Below, one piece after another: positions 41,800-50,785 of a stretch of DNA of 64,000 nucleotides. Source of the stretch: Natrinema thermotolerans DSM 11552 (GTDB taxonomy: Archaea > Halobacteriota > Halobacteria > Halobacteriales > Natrialbaceae); contig AOIR01000005.1 in NCBI GenBank assembly GCA_000337115.1, positions 113,006 to 177,005 on the forward strand. Reading direction: 5' to 3'. The first letter of the stretch is position 1. Each line of letters starts with the position of its first letter. The notes beneath the pieces were generated by a model. It saw only the letters and a program-made list of their open reading frames with translations. It did no database searches and was not told where the DNA came from. A program made the translations under genes and the position numbers.

Positions 41800-42699
41800 C
41801 TATATTATCTCTGCTTGACTCATCTCCAAATTAGTACCATCGTCAGAGGTTGTAATCGTGGTGTCGTTCACCTGCCAATTAGGAGAAAACTCGAGGGCAG
41901 GGCCGTCCGAACTGAATGATACCGTTGGGTTAATTGCGACATTTGCCCAAGCGTGAGTGTATGCCACATTTATCACGCGGTCTTCCGGGTCCCAGTCACC
42001 AACAGGTTGTAAATAAAGTCCGCAATTAGTACCATAAACTCCATCTTCCTCCTCTTCATCGAGCCCCTTGTATACAGTGCAGTTTGGTAGGGAATCCTCC
42101 CAATCAAGAAATGCTTCTTTGTCATCTATATTAAATCCGGTTCTACCCCTGCTAGGGTCGTGGACATCCTCATTCCATTCCGAATTCTTTGGTGTACTCA
42201 TAGCGTTTTCCCCACCTCCAAATGCGAGTTCAAAAAATTCGTTTTGGAAGGAGTTCCAAGCAATTCCTACTGCGTCGTTGGGGTCAGCGCCGGCGCTTTT
42301 ATTATTCCATCTTCCTCGCAGACATTTCACTCTGTAATCGTACGAAGTTTCTACGAATATGCCGACTCTGTCATTGAAGCCTTCTTGTACCCCAAGAAGT
42401 TCTACTGTTATACCACCGTCTTGGGGGTCCTCTATTTTTTGGGTGCCAACGCTACCACTCCTGGTAGTCTCATTGGCACCTAATTTGACTGATTTCGTGA
42501 ATTCTTTTGATCCAGTACGATAGCCATTGTCCTCGAGGAAATCCGTAGCCGCTTCTATTCCTTTTTTATCTCTGATTTCATTTGCTATCTCCATGTCCTC
42601 CCTTATATTACTACTCTCACTTGATCGCGCAGTACTAACTGTCGCTCCCATGCTGATAGTACCGACACCAATCGTTTGCAACAATTTCCTCCGTTGCAT
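41800..42699 (-). CDS. Tat-exported protein of unknown function
   Basis: A 299-residue protein. The start at 42699 puts the twin-arginine motif MQRRKLLQTIGVG at the very N-terminus, followed by a hydrophobic stretch, so it is exported folded. The mature part is beta-rich and acidic with few cysteines (VKCLRG, PNCTVYKG, GTNCGLYL) and an aromatic, Asn-rich C-terminal region (HAWANVAINPTVSF). AT content is high compared with flanking genes, pointing to transfer. I do not recognise a domain. Confidence 0.75.
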   Translation of the reverse strand: MQRRKLLQTIGVGTISMGATVSTARSSESSNIREDMEIANEIRDKKGIEAATDFLEDNGYRTGSKEFTKSVKLGANETTRSGSVGTQKIEDPQDGGITVELLGVQEGFNDRVGIFVETSYDYRVKCLRGRWNNKSAGADPNDAVGIAWNSFQNEFFELAFGGGENAMSTPKNSEWNEDVHDPSRGRTGFNIDDKEAFLDWEDSLPNCTVYKGLDEEEEDGVYGTNCGLYLQPVGDWDPEDRVINVAYTHAWANVAINPTVSFSSDGPALEFSPNWQVNDTTITTSDDGTNLEMSQAEII

Positions 42700-42908
42700 A
42701 CGCACTCGAGTTATGTAATCCAACATCAACTATTATATTTTATATATTTATGATTATTTAGATTTTATGTATCTTTAATATATTCGTCGGAATATGCGCA
42801 TAGCTGCCAACGGACCGCAATCAGAACTCCGGTGGGACCTTGAGGGACGTCGTCTCGAAGTACATAGTCCGGTCACGAAGAACACACATCCGCTGTCGTC
42901 GCGATAGA

Positions 42909-43140
42909 TCACGACAGCAGCAAACGAAGCACCACTGCGATCAACGCGACGAGCAGTCCGATCGGCGTCGCCCGCAGGACGATCGCTAATCGCCGCCGGT
43001 CAGTCGGCAACAGTTCCGCGACGCCCGACAGCCCCGACGAGGCGGCGAAAACCAACAGTAGGATTGAGCCACCGGCACGGAGAAATTCGAAGTACGCGTA
43101 CAGGGCGACGAACGCGAGCGACCCGCCGAGGAACGCTCAT
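42909..43140 (-). pseudogene. Small membrane protein gene with a likely one-base frameshift at its start
   Basis: A minus-strand frame ending at 42909 reads FLGGSLAFVALYAYFEFLRA, then LLLVFAASSGLSGVAELLPT and IGLLVALIAVVLRLLLS. That is a clear three-helix membrane protein with host-like codon usage, but it has no start codon: the codon before it is TGA. An ATG at 43138-43140 is one base out of frame; adding one base after the second codon (MS) would restore MSVFLGGS. It is either a frameshifted gene or a sequencing error. Confidence 0.6.
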
Positions 43141-43323
43141 GCAGCGCACCACCCTCTCGGTTCGTCTAAGACAGCCGTAAGATGAAGGACCATAACCTCG
43201 TATACTGGCTGGTCGAAGTAAAAAGTACGACCCACCGTCTCGAGCCGTCCCGACGGCCGTCCGCTCTCTAGCGAATTGGCTTCGAGGGAACGGGTCAGTC
43301 GCCGGTCCGCTCGTAGCCGGTCG

Positions 43324-44091
43324 TCAGAGCCCGGTCGGAACCTCGAGATAGGTCGTCTCGAGGCCCCACTCTTCGACCAGCTCCTGAACGGCCCGAACGC
43401 CGAACGTCTCCGTCGCGTAGTGGCCCGCCAGTACGACGTGGATCCCCGATTCTCGGGCCTCGTGGTAGACCGCCTGTTTCCCCTCGCCAGTAACGAGCGC
43501 GTCCGCGCCGGCGGCGACGGCCTCGTCGAGCCAGTCGGTGCCGCTGCCGGTGACGATCGCCACGTCCGCGATCTCGTCGGGGCCGAAGTCGAGGTGCTGG
43601 ACCGACTGGCCGCCGGTCTCGAGGGCCGACTCGAGGCGGTCCCGCAGGTCAGCAGGCGCGTAGGGGTCGGCCGCCGTCCCGCGCTGGCCGATATGCTCGG
43701 GCCCGAGTTCGCCGAAGGGCGCGCGGTTCTCGAGGTCGAGCAGGTCGGCGACGCCGGCGGCGTTGCCCAGTTCCGGGTGGCCGTCCAGCGGGAGATGGGA
43801 GACGTACAGCGCGAGGTCGTTCTCGATCAGCGGCGCAATCCGGTTGTAGGTCCGGCCGGTCACGCGGTCGAAACCGCCCCACGAGAGCCCGTGGTGGACG
43901 ACCAGCAGGTCCGCGTTGGCGTCGATCGCCCGATCGAACGTCTCCTGGACGCCGTCGACGGCGAACGCGACCCGTTCGATCTCGGCTTCCTCGGGGCCGA
44001 TCTGGAGTCCGTTCGCGCTGGCGTCGACGTCGGCGTAGTCGGCGGTGCGCAGTTCCTCGTCGAGTCGATCGACGACGCTCGAGAGTTGCAT
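43324..44091 (-). CDS. Nif3-like dinuclear metal center protein
   Basis: A 255-residue protein of the NIF3/YbgI family. Metal-binding motifs are LLVVHHGLSWGG (HH pair, about residue 63), YVSHLPLDGHPELGNA (about 95-108) and the C-terminal LAGHYATETFG (H and E, about 220). These ligate two metal ions in a toroidal hexamer. The biochemical role is unsettled; some members are called GTP cyclohydrolase I type 2. The start at 44091 gives the usual N-terminus (MQLSSVVDRLDEEL). Confidence 0.92.
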   Translation of the reverse strand: MQLSSVVDRLDEELRTADYADVDASANGLQIGPEEAEIERVAFAVDGVQETFDRAIDANADLLVVHHGLSWGGFDRVTGRTYNRIAPLIENDLALYVSHLPLDGHPELGNAAGVADLLDLENRAPFGELGPEHIGQRGTAADPYAPADLRDRLESALETGGQSVQHLDFGPDEIADVAIVTGSGTDWLDEAVAAGADALVTGEGKQAVYHEARESGIHVVLAGHYATETFGVRAVQELVEEWGLETTYLEVPTGL

Positions 44092-44206
44092 AGCCGTTCG
44101 TTCGGCGGTGATCGCCTTGTATCCGGCTGGTTCCGACCGTCCCACAGCGGACCCCGACTCGAGTCGGACGGATCGGGAGTGGATCGAAAACAGCGAGCGA
44201 GGACCG

Positions 44207-46675
44207 CTACATTAGGTAGAAGATGGGGAACAGGAACACCCAGACGATGTCGACGAAGTGCCAGTAGAGCCCGAAGTACTCCACCGGCCGGTGATCCGTG
44301 AGATAGGCGTCGACCGAGAGGGTCCGATAGATCATGAACGCGGCAATGAGCAGCCCGAGGATGACGTGGAAGGCGTGCAGCCCGGTCGTGACGAAATACA
44401 GCGAGTACTCGAGATCGGAGAACCAGTAGATCCCGTGGGAGAACTCGTAGCTCCACTCGTAGCCCTTGATGCCGAGAAACAGGAGCCCGAGCGCGAGCGT
44501 GGCACCCATCGACGCCAGCAGGCCGCGCTTGTTCTCGCGTTCGGCCATCACCAGCGCCAGCACGACCGTGAAACTCGAGGTCAAGAGGACGTAGGTGTTG
44601 ACCAGGCCGATGGTCGCCGACGGCGGGACGGTCTCGAAGCTCCCCCAGCCGTTGTGGATCCGCATGAAGATATACGCCCCGATGACGGCACCGAAGACGA
44701 CCACGTCCGAGGCGAGGAAGAACCAGACGCCGGTCTTGGTCGTCCCGACGCCCTCGAACGGCCAGCGTTCGGCGATCACCATCTCGGGTGCGTCGAACCG
44801 CTCGCGACCGTACTCGAAGAGCGAGTAGCCGAGGATCGCGACGCCGATCACCGAGACCACGGGGTAGATGACGGTCTGTGAGCCGGCAACCGAACCGGAA
44901 AACTCCGCCCCGCGTTCGGCCGCGAACGAGGCCACATACGGCGTCAGCCCGGACAATCCCAGGAACGTGACGAACATCCCGAGGCCGATTCCGAACGGCC
45001 AGATGCTCGCGTGGTCCTCGTGATCCCCCTCGAGCGAGTCGATCTGATCGGCCCGTTCGTGGGTGGCTGCCCCGCCATCGGCCGCCGTCGTGTCGTCGAC
45101 GAACTCGAGCGTGCCGGAGGCGTAGCTGGGGCGGTCGGGCCAGTTCTCGAGCGGCGGCGGCGAGGTCGTCGCCCACTCGGCGGTCCGGGCGTACGCCCAC
45201 GGGTTATCGGGCGCGTCGGGCCCCGAGATCAGACTCTTCCCGAGCGTGACGAGAACCAACAGGACCGACGTCCCGAGGACGAACGCGCCGACGGTCGCCA
45301 GCTGGTGGTAGAGCTGTGCGCCCTCGCCGTAGTGAAAGACCCGCCGGGGCGTCTCCCAGGCGATGAACATCGGGAAATACAGCAGGTTGAAGCCGAAGAA
45401 GTAGACGGCGAAGCTGAGTTTCCCGAGTCGCTCGGAGTACATCTTCCCGGTCATCTTCGGCCACCAGTAGTAGAGGCCGCCGATCAGCGCCGTGACTCCG
45501 GCGACCATCACGTAGTGGAAGTGGGCGACGACCCAGTAGGTGCCACGGAACTCGTAGTCTAACACGACCGCACCGAGGAACACGCCCGTGATGCCGCCGA
45601 TGATGAACAACACGAGCGCCCCCATCGTGAAGAGAAACGGCGTGGTAAACCGCACGCGGCCCTTGACCATGGTGTAGATCAACGAAAACACCATCAGATC
45701 GAACGGCAGCGAAATCCCGATGGTCGTGGCCATAAACAGCGTCTTGATCGGGAGGTTGATCGTCGTCAGGAACATGTGATGCATCCAGACAAGAAAGGAC
45801 TGGACCGCGACCAGCACCATCGCGATGATGACCCACTTGCGGCCGACTAACCGCCGGCCCGTAAACGTCTGGACGGTCTCGAACATGATCCCCAACGCGG
45901 GGAAGAAGACGATGTACACCTCCGGATGGCCGAAGAACCAAAAGATGTGGCCCCACAGCAGGCTCGAGCCCTGATCGGTGCCGAAATATTGGGTCAGCAG
46001 GAGCCGGTCGGTCAACAGCAGAATCAGCGCGGCCAACAGCGCCGCGAAGGCAAACAGCATCATCCAGACCGTCAGGAGCGTCCCCCACGTAAACAGCGGC
46101 ATGTTCCAGAGCCCGAGCCCCTCGGCGCGACGGGTGTGGATCGTCGTCAGGAAGTTCACCGTGCTAAGAGTCGTCGACATGACGAACAGCGTCAGGGCGA
46201 GGATCGTCGTGTTCCCACCCATCGTCAGCGTGTAGCCGGGGTTGTAGATCGGGACGTTCAGCGGGGCGTACATATACCAGCCGTTGGCCCACGTCGTCCC
46301 CTGGAAGAACGAGAACAGGACGAGAAGTCCCGAGAACAGGTAAAACCAGTAGCTCAACGCGTTCAGCCGGGGAAACGCCAGATCGTTCGCGCCGATCTGT
46401 AGGGGGACGAGGTAGTTCGCGAACGCGAAGCCGAGCGGCGAGATGAACCAGAACACCATCAGGAGGCCGTGGATCGAGACCGACTGATTGTACTGGGTGT
46501 TCGTCAGGAGGCCGGTACCGCCGGCTTTCCACAGGTGTGCGCGGAACAGCAACGCGAGGATCCCGCCAGCCAGAAGGAAGAAAATCGCCGTCACCAGATA
46601 GAGGATGCCGACGTCCTTGTGATTGGTCGTAACCAGCCACCGCTTGACCGTCGTTCGCGGCGGGAAATCGCTCAT
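44207..46675 (-). CDS. coxAC: Cytochrome c oxidase-type fused subunit I+III
   Basis: An 822-residue fusion. Residues 1-500 are subunit I with haem and CuB ligands present (SIHGLLM, HPEVY, MHHMF, HFHYVM) and the D-channel aspartate in NDLAFPR. In the helix after MHHMF the conserved K-channel T-x-x-K reads LPFDLMVF, so the lysine is replaced by methionine. Residues ~560-822 are subunit III (GVWFFLASDVVVFGA, LHAFHVILGLLIA, YWHFVDIVWVFLF). It reduces oxygen and pumps protons at the membrane. No subunit II gene is adjacent. Fused I/III subunits are common in haloarchaea. Confidence 0.95.
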   Translation of the reverse strand: MSDFPPRTTVKRWLVTTNHKDVGILYLVTAIFFLLAGGILALLFRAHLWKAGGTGLLTNTQYNQSVSIHGLLMVFWFISPLGFAFANYLVPLQIGANDLAFPRLNALSYWFYLFSGLLVLFSFFQGTTWANGWYMYAPLNVPIYNPGYTLTMGGNTTILALTLFVMSTTLSTVNFLTTIHTRRAEGLGLWNMPLFTWGTLLTVWMMLFAFAALLAALILLLTDRLLLTQYFGTDQGSSLLWGHIFWFFGHPEVYIVFFPALGIMFETVQTFTGRRLVGRKWVIIAMVLVAVQSFLVWMHHMFLTTINLPIKTLFMATTIGISLPFDLMVFSLIYTMVKGRVRFTTPFLFTMGALVLFIIGGITGVFLGAVVLDYEFRGTYWVVAHFHYVMVAGVTALIGGLYYWWPKMTGKMYSERLGKLSFAVYFFGFNLLYFPMFIAWETPRRVFHYGEGAQLYHQLATVGAFVLGTSVLLVLVTLGKSLISGPDAPDNPWAYARTAEWATTSPPPLENWPDRPSYASGTLEFVDDTTAADGGAATHERADQIDSLEGDHEDHASIWPFGIGLGMFVTFLGLSGLTPYVASFAAERGAEFSGSVAGSQTVIYPVVSVIGVAILGYSLFEYGRERFDAPEMVIAERWPFEGVGTTKTGVWFFLASDVVVFGAVIGAYIFMRIHNGWGSFETVPPSATIGLVNTYVLLTSSFTVVLALVMAERENKRGLLASMGATLALGLLFLGIKGYEWSYEFSHGIYWFSDLEYSLYFVTTGLHAFHVILGLLIAAFMIYRTLSVDAYLTDHRPVEYFGLYWHFVDIVWVFLFPIFYLM

Positions 46676-46785
46676 CGGGTCACCTCCCGACCGATCCGTC
46701 GGGCGGTATCACTGACGACGACGTGATCGAAAACGGTCGCGACGTGCCGGAACCGACGAAACGGCGAGGGCGCGACGGAGACCAT
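46672..46785 (-). CDS. 37-residue protein coupled to the oxidase gene (candidate)
   Basis: A tiny frame reading MVSVAPSPFRRFRHVATVFD and ending ARRIGREVTR. Its TGA overlaps the ATG of the oxidase gene (ATGA), a layout typical of translational coupling. The peptide is basic and amphipathic and might be a leader or assembly peptide. Support is only the overlap and the GC-rich third positions. Confidence 0.4.
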   Translation of the reverse strand: MVSVAPSPFRRFRHVATVFDHVVVSDTARRIGREVTR

Positions 46786-46879
46786 ACCGCTACCTCAGTA
46801 CGATTCGTCGTATCAAGGTGTCCGGTGCGCCTGCAGGCGATACTTGTACGGTTCGACGGCCGTTCGCGTGACGGCGGCG

Positions 46880-47710
46880 CTATCGGTCGCCGGCAACCGG
46901 CCCCAGCCGCGGGTAGTCGGCGATGATCCCGTCGACGCCGGCGGCCGCGAGCCGGTCGAACTGGACCCAGGTTCGCACCGTCCAGACGTTGACCGCCCGC
47001 CCCGCCTCGTGGGCCCGCTCGAGGAGGTCGACCCCGGAGCCGTCGTTCGCGTCCCCGACCGTCGCCGGCTCGTCCGGCTCGGGGTCGAGAATCGCGGTGT
47101 GGGGCGGGTGAATCGCTTCGCAGTCGTATCGGCTCGCGATTTCGAGGCCGGCCGCGAGGTCCGTGCCGACAAGCGGGGCGGCGGCGTAGTCGGCGACCTC
47201 GCGCAGCGCCGCGATCGCGCCCTCACAGAACGAGGAAAACAGCAGGTCGCCGCCGAAGGCCTCGCAGTCGGCGACGACGCGTTCGACGAACGGTCGCCAC
47301 GTCCGGCGACGCCGGTCGCGATCGTCCGGAGGCAGTGCCTCGCCGGTTCGCAGATCGGCGGTGCCCGGACTCTTCAGTTCGACGTTGACCCCGACCGACT
47401 CGGGGACCGCCTCGAGCAGGGCGGCGAGAGAGGGGATCGTCGCGTCGGTTCCCAGCACTCGCGTCGCTCGGAGGTCCTCGAGCGGCGTCTCCCGGACGAG
47501 ACCGGTCGCGTCGGTCAGGGGGCGGCCGTCGCGGGTCCCGTCGAGGCGCTCGTCGTGGACGACGACCGGGGTCCCACAGGCGGCCGGTCGGACGTCGATC
47601 TCGAGCATTGCCGTCCCGTCGCGTTCGGCGGCGCGTTCGGCAGCAGCGATCGTGTTTTCGGGCGCGACGCCGGCGTAGCCGCGGTGGGCAATGACGGCAG
47701 GGCGGACCAT
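46880..47710 (-). CDS. Glycerophosphodiester phosphodiesterase
   Basis: A 276-residue GDPD-family TIM barrel. Catalytic and metal residues are visible in IAHRGYAGVAPENT, the E-x-D of LEIDVRP, VVVHDE and VNVELKSPG (E and K). C-terminal barrel motifs are NVWTVRTWVQFDRLAAAGVDGIIADYP. It hydrolyses glycerophosphodiesters to glycerol phosphate and an alcohol. No signal peptide, so cytoplasmic. Confidence 0.93.
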   Translation of the reverse strand: MVRPAVIAHRGYAGVAPENTIAAAERAAERDGTAMLEIDVRPAACGTPVVVHDERLDGTRDGRPLTDATGLVRETPLEDLRATRVLGTDATIPSLAALLEAVPESVGVNVELKSPGTADLRTGEALPPDDRDRRRRTWRPFVERVVADCEAFGGDLLFSSFCEGAIAALREVADYAAAPLVGTDLAAGLEIASRYDCEAIHPPHTAILDPEPDEPATVGDANDGSGVDLLERAHEAGRAVNVWTVRTWVQFDRLAAAGVDGIIADYPRLGPVAGDR

Positions 47711-47808
47711 ACCGAATCGTGAACGGGGCGGCTAATGTAAACTGCGCTACGGGACGACGTGGCAGTTCCCGGCCCGGCGTTGATGCGTGTGCCCCGCCAA
47801 TCGCCGGT

Positions 47809-48066
47809 ATGACCGAACCCACGCTTGCGGACGTCGAACGCGCGCTGGAGCGCGCCGCCGACCTCGAGACCGAGGACGCCGTGTCGGTCCTGCGGACCGC
47901 CCGGCAAGACGTCCGGGACCTGGCGAACAACCCCGATGTCGACGAGGACCGGCGGACGGCCCTCGAGCGCCGCCTCGCACAGCGGATCCGCGAGGTGCGA
48001 GAGCGCGACGCCTACGACGGCGGGCTGGGGTCGGCGATGAACCCGGCAGAAGACGACGCGCCGTAG
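47809..48066 (+). CDS. Small conserved haloarchaeal protein
   Basis: An 85-residue helical protein (TLADVERALERAADLETED and RTARQDVRDLANNPDVDEDR), probably a helical hairpin, with an acidic tail. The start at 47809 is chosen because upstream codons are Arg/Gly-rich and not helix-like. Reminiscent of small haloarchaeal DUFs; function unknown. No operon partner. Confidence 0.65.
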   Translation: MTEPTLADVERALERAADLETEDAVSVLRTARQDVRDLANNPDVDEDRRTALERRLAQRIREVRERDAYDGGLGSAMNPAEDDAP

Positions 48067-48140
48067 CGGTGCGATTGCGGCCGTCTACGGCGGACTCGCC
48101 GGCGTCCGAGAACCCGGCGAGATCGGCCGCGCTCCGGCCC

Positions 48141-48148
48141 TTTTATTC
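48141..48148 (+). promoter_or_regulatory. TATA-like box of the F420 reductase gene
   Basis: ttttattc is centred about 27 bases before the ATG at 48172, which excludes the in-frame start 21 bases upstream. Confidence 0.55.
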
Positions 48149-48171
48149 GGGTGCCGTCCGGAGGCGTTGGT

Positions 48172-48840
48172 ATGCGAATCGCACTACTTGGCGGCACGGG
48201 CGACATCGGCGAAGGACTCGCGTTGCGCTTTGCACGCGATACAAGCCACGAGATCCTCATCGGCTCGCGCGACCCCGAAAAGGCCCGCGACGCGGTCGCG
48301 GACTACGAGGCCGAACTCGAAGCCCGGGATGCCGACGCCGAGCTGAAGGGCTTCGACAACGAGATGGCGGCCGACCGCGCCGATATCGTCATCCTCAGCG
48401 TCCCGCCGTACTACGTCGGTGACACCGTCGAGGCGGTCGCGGACAGCCTCGATTCGGACTCGATCCTCGTGACCCCCGCGGTCGGGATGCAGGGCGACGA
48501 GGACGGCCTGCACTACCACCCGCCCGACGCCGGCAGCGTCACCGAACTCGTCGCACAGCGGGCACCCGACGAGGTGCCGGTCGTCGGTGCATTCCACAAC
48601 CTCGCGGCCGACGCCCTCTCGAACCTCGAGGACGATCTGGACCTCGATACGCTCGTCGTCGCCGACGACGACGACGCCAAAGCGACCGTCCTGACGGTCG
48701 CCAACGAGATCGACGGCCTGCGCGCGCTCGAGGCCGGGCCGCTTGCCAACGCCGCGGAGGTCGAGAGCGTCACGCCGCTTGTCATCAACATCGCGAAGTA
48801 CAACGAGGACATGCACGACGTCGGCGTCAAGTGGATCTGA
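48172..48840 (+). CDS. npdG: Coenzyme F420:NADP oxidoreductase
   Basis: A 222-residue protein. The NADP-binding motif is MRIALLGGTGDIGEGLALRFA followed by IGSRDPEKA (NADP-preferring Ser-Arg). The core has ADIVILSVPPYYVG, AFHNLAA and LRALEAGPLANAAEVESVTPLVINIA, typical of F420-dependent NADP reductases. It moves hydride between F420H2 and NADP. The leaderless start is supported by the TATA-like box at 48141. Confidence 0.93.
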   Translation: MRIALLGGTGDIGEGLALRFARDTSHEILIGSRDPEKARDAVADYEAELEARDADAELKGFDNEMAADRADIVILSVPPYYVGDTVEAVADSLDSDSILVTPAVGMQGDEDGLHYHPPDAGSVTELVAQRAPDEVPVVGAFHNLAADALSNLEDDLDLDTLVVADDDDAKATVLTVANEIDGLRALEAGPLANAAEVESVTPLVINIAKYNEDMHDVGVKWI

Positions 48841-48941
48841 GCTGGGCCGCCAGCGGCTCGGTGTGACGCCTGTATTCGACCGAGACGAGCGGAGAGTCGG
48901 AACTATCGGCGGTCGAAGCCGCGAGAAACCGGTGATCGTCC

Positions 48942-49211
48942 CTACGCGCCGGCCGACTCGAGGGCGTCCTCGATGTCGTCGCGCTGGGTGACGCCGACGA
49001 AGCGCTCGACGATGCCGTCGTCGTTCTCGATGATCAGGGTCGGGAGCGAGCGAACCTGATATTCGTTGGCGACGTCCTGTTGTTCGTCGACGTTTACCTT
49101 CTCGACTTCGAATCGGCCCTCCCAGTCGTCCTCGAGCTCTTCGAGGATCGGGTCCTGGGTCTTGCAGGGGCCACACCAGTCCGCGTAGAAATCCTTCAGT
49201 GTGACAGTCAT
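48942..49211 (-). CDS. Thioredoxin
   Basis: An 89-residue, short thioredoxin. The redox motif is DFYADWCGPCKTQDPIL (about residues 7-23), and the cis-proline region is VRSLPTLIIEND. It starts directly at the first strand of the fold, so it lacks the usual first ~15 residues. Reduces disulfides in the cytoplasm. The start at 49211 is preferred over an upstream frame that is Arg-rich. Confidence 0.92.
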   Translation of the reverse strand: MTVTLKDFYADWCGPCKTQDPILEELEDDWEGRFEVEKVNVDEQQDVANEYQVRSLPTLIIENDDGIVERFVGVTQRDDIEDALESAGA

Positions 49212-49390
49212 GCGGTCATCGCTAGTTGCCACGCGCCGCGCATAAGGGTTTCCCACCGATAACCGATTGCCGGGATCGGTGACGCGAGCGAGGACGACAC
49301 CGGCCGGAACCGGAGCGGGCAGCCGCCGAGAGACGGAATCCCTGCCTCGAGCGAACCCGCCCGAAAGAGCGGGCCGGAGTCGGTCGAAAG

Positions 49391-49398
49391 GTTTAGTT
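49391..49398 (+). promoter_or_regulatory. TATA-like box of the Sec61 beta gene
   Basis: gtttagtt is centred about 26 bases before the ATG at 49421. Confidence 0.55.
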
Positions 49399-49420
49399 CC
49401 GGGGGGACATAGGAACGGGT

Positions 49421-49582
49421 ATGGACAAAGGACAGAACACCGGCGGGCTGATGTCCAGTGCCGGATTGGTCCGGTACTTCGACTCCGAGGACTCGAACGC
49501 CATCCGAATCGACCCGAAGACGGTCATCGCCTTCGGCGTCATGCTGGGCGTCGTAGTCCAGCTGCTGACGCTCGTCTCGTAG
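49421..49582 (+). CDS. Preprotein translocase subunit Sec61 beta
   Basis: A 53-residue protein. It reads [20 protein letters not shown], then [16 protein letters not shown] as the single C-terminal membrane helix. [14 protein letters not shown] is the strongly conserved archaeal Sec61 beta motif. It forms the small subunit of the SecY/E/beta channel. A TATA-like box at 49391 fits a leaderless mRNA. In haloarchaea the next gene is often pdxT; here two other genes come between. Confidence 0.95.
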   Translation: MDKGQNTGGLMSSAGLVRYFDSEDSNAIRIDPKTVIAFGVMLGVVVQLLTLVS

Positions 49583-49708
49583 CGCGCTGCCCGCTTTCTT
49601 TCAGCACCGCCTCGAGTAGCGACGGCACTGTCGGAGCCCCTCGCGGGGAGGCGGTCAGTAGCGGATCGGCCACGGTGGCCAAACCGGGATCGGCGGTCCG
49701 AATCGTCG

Positions 49709-50779
49709 CTACCGCTGGGAGTCGCGGAGGATCAGCGGTTCGATGGCGAGCGTTCGCTTGGCGACGGTCACGATTCGGATGACGTAGGCCGCGAACAGCA
49801 GAAACGGCACGAGCGTCACCGTAAACGCCGCGCCGATCGCCCACGTGACGTTCGCCACGCCGAGCGTTCTCCCGGGGAACGTGCCCGCGTCGACGACGGT
49901 AAGCATGACGCCGGCGACGACCAGCGCCGGAATCGCCGCATAGAGGATCATCTGTGAGAGCGTGACGAGTTCCCACTCGAAATACAGCGTCTTGACGTGT
50001 TCTCGCGCCGGCCCGAACAGGCTGAGCGAGGTCTTCAGATCGTCCAGATCGGACAGCGATTCGTCGCTCAAGCTGTCTTGGAAATCGTTGGCAATCCGTT
50101 CGACCTGGAAGATCTTCCAGCCATAGTTGAAGTTCAGCGCGGCGAACAGGACGTCGAAGCCACCGAACGTCGCGTCCTCGAGCTGATCGGTGACCAGTTC
50201 GGCGTTGCCCACGAGGCTGTCGGTGAACTCGTCGACCTCCGCGCGGAGCCGGTCGTCGTCGTTGTCGGCGACACCGTCGCGAAGCGTCTTCGCTCGTAGC
50301 TCGGCCACGAAGACGAGTTGGCGGAGGAACTCCGACGGATCCGCCGGACTGGGCGACCCGATGAGTTCCTCGGTGAAATCGCGGAAGTCCATCGAATTCT
50401 CCATCCGGTCGCGCTGGTCGCCGAGCGGACCGTTCTCCTGGGAGAGTACCAGCTGGCCGATGGTGACGACGAGCGTGGTACCGGTGATGATCGCCCCGAT
50501 CATCGTCGAGAACATCGTCTCGATAGTGTCGCCGGTCTGCAGCTGTGGGTGCAGGGGCGACGGCGTGAGGGTGACGAACGCCACGAACGAGACGAACACG
50601 CCCAGTGCCAGGACGGCGGTCACCTGCAGCCGAGAGGCACCGAGTAGGAGCCAGATTTTGAGACGACTTTCACCGGCGCGTTCGCGCATGGTGTTCGCCG
50701 TGCTGATCTCGGAGTCACCAGCCGTCTCGACGTCGGAAGCATCGGTCAGCCCGTCAGCAGCGTCGTCGGTGCCGGTCAC
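49709..50779 (-). CDS. Uncharacterised four-helix membrane protein
   Basis: A 356-residue protein. An acidic N-terminal ~35 residues is followed by two helices (about 48-70 and 88-110; VTAVLALGVFVSFVAFV and MIGAIITGTTLVVTIGQLVLSQ). A 160-residue hydrophilic loop follows (ENGPLGDQRDRMENSMDFRD...), then two more helices (about 275-297 and 310-335). The layout recalls DUF2254-like proteins, but a firm family call is not possible. Six bases from the DUF4177 gene upstream, so cotranscribed with it. Confidence 0.7.
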   Translation of the reverse strand: MTGTDDAADGLTDASDVETAGDSEISTANTMRERAGESRLKIWLLLGASRLQVTAVLALGVFVSFVAFVTLTPSPLHPQLQTGDTIETMFSTMIGAIITGTTLVVTIGQLVLSQENGPLGDQRDRMENSMDFRDFTEELIGSPSPADPSEFLRQLVFVAELRAKTLRDGVADNDDDRLRAEVDEFTDSLVGNAELVTDQLEDATFGGFDVLFAALNFNYGWKIFQVERIANDFQDSLSDESLSDLDDLKTSLSLFGPAREHVKTLYFEWELVTLSQMILYAAIPALVVAGVMLTVVDAGTFPGRTLGVANVTWAIGAAFTVTLVPFLLFAAYVIRIVTVAKRTLAIEPLILRDSQR

Positions 50780-50785
50780 AGCGAT

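Noticed and set aside
41610-41834. 74-residue plus-strand frame with a possible membrane helix
   Set aside because: It overlaps the end of the Tat-protein gene and is antisense to a better minus-strand frame with two clean helices that runs with the Tat gene.
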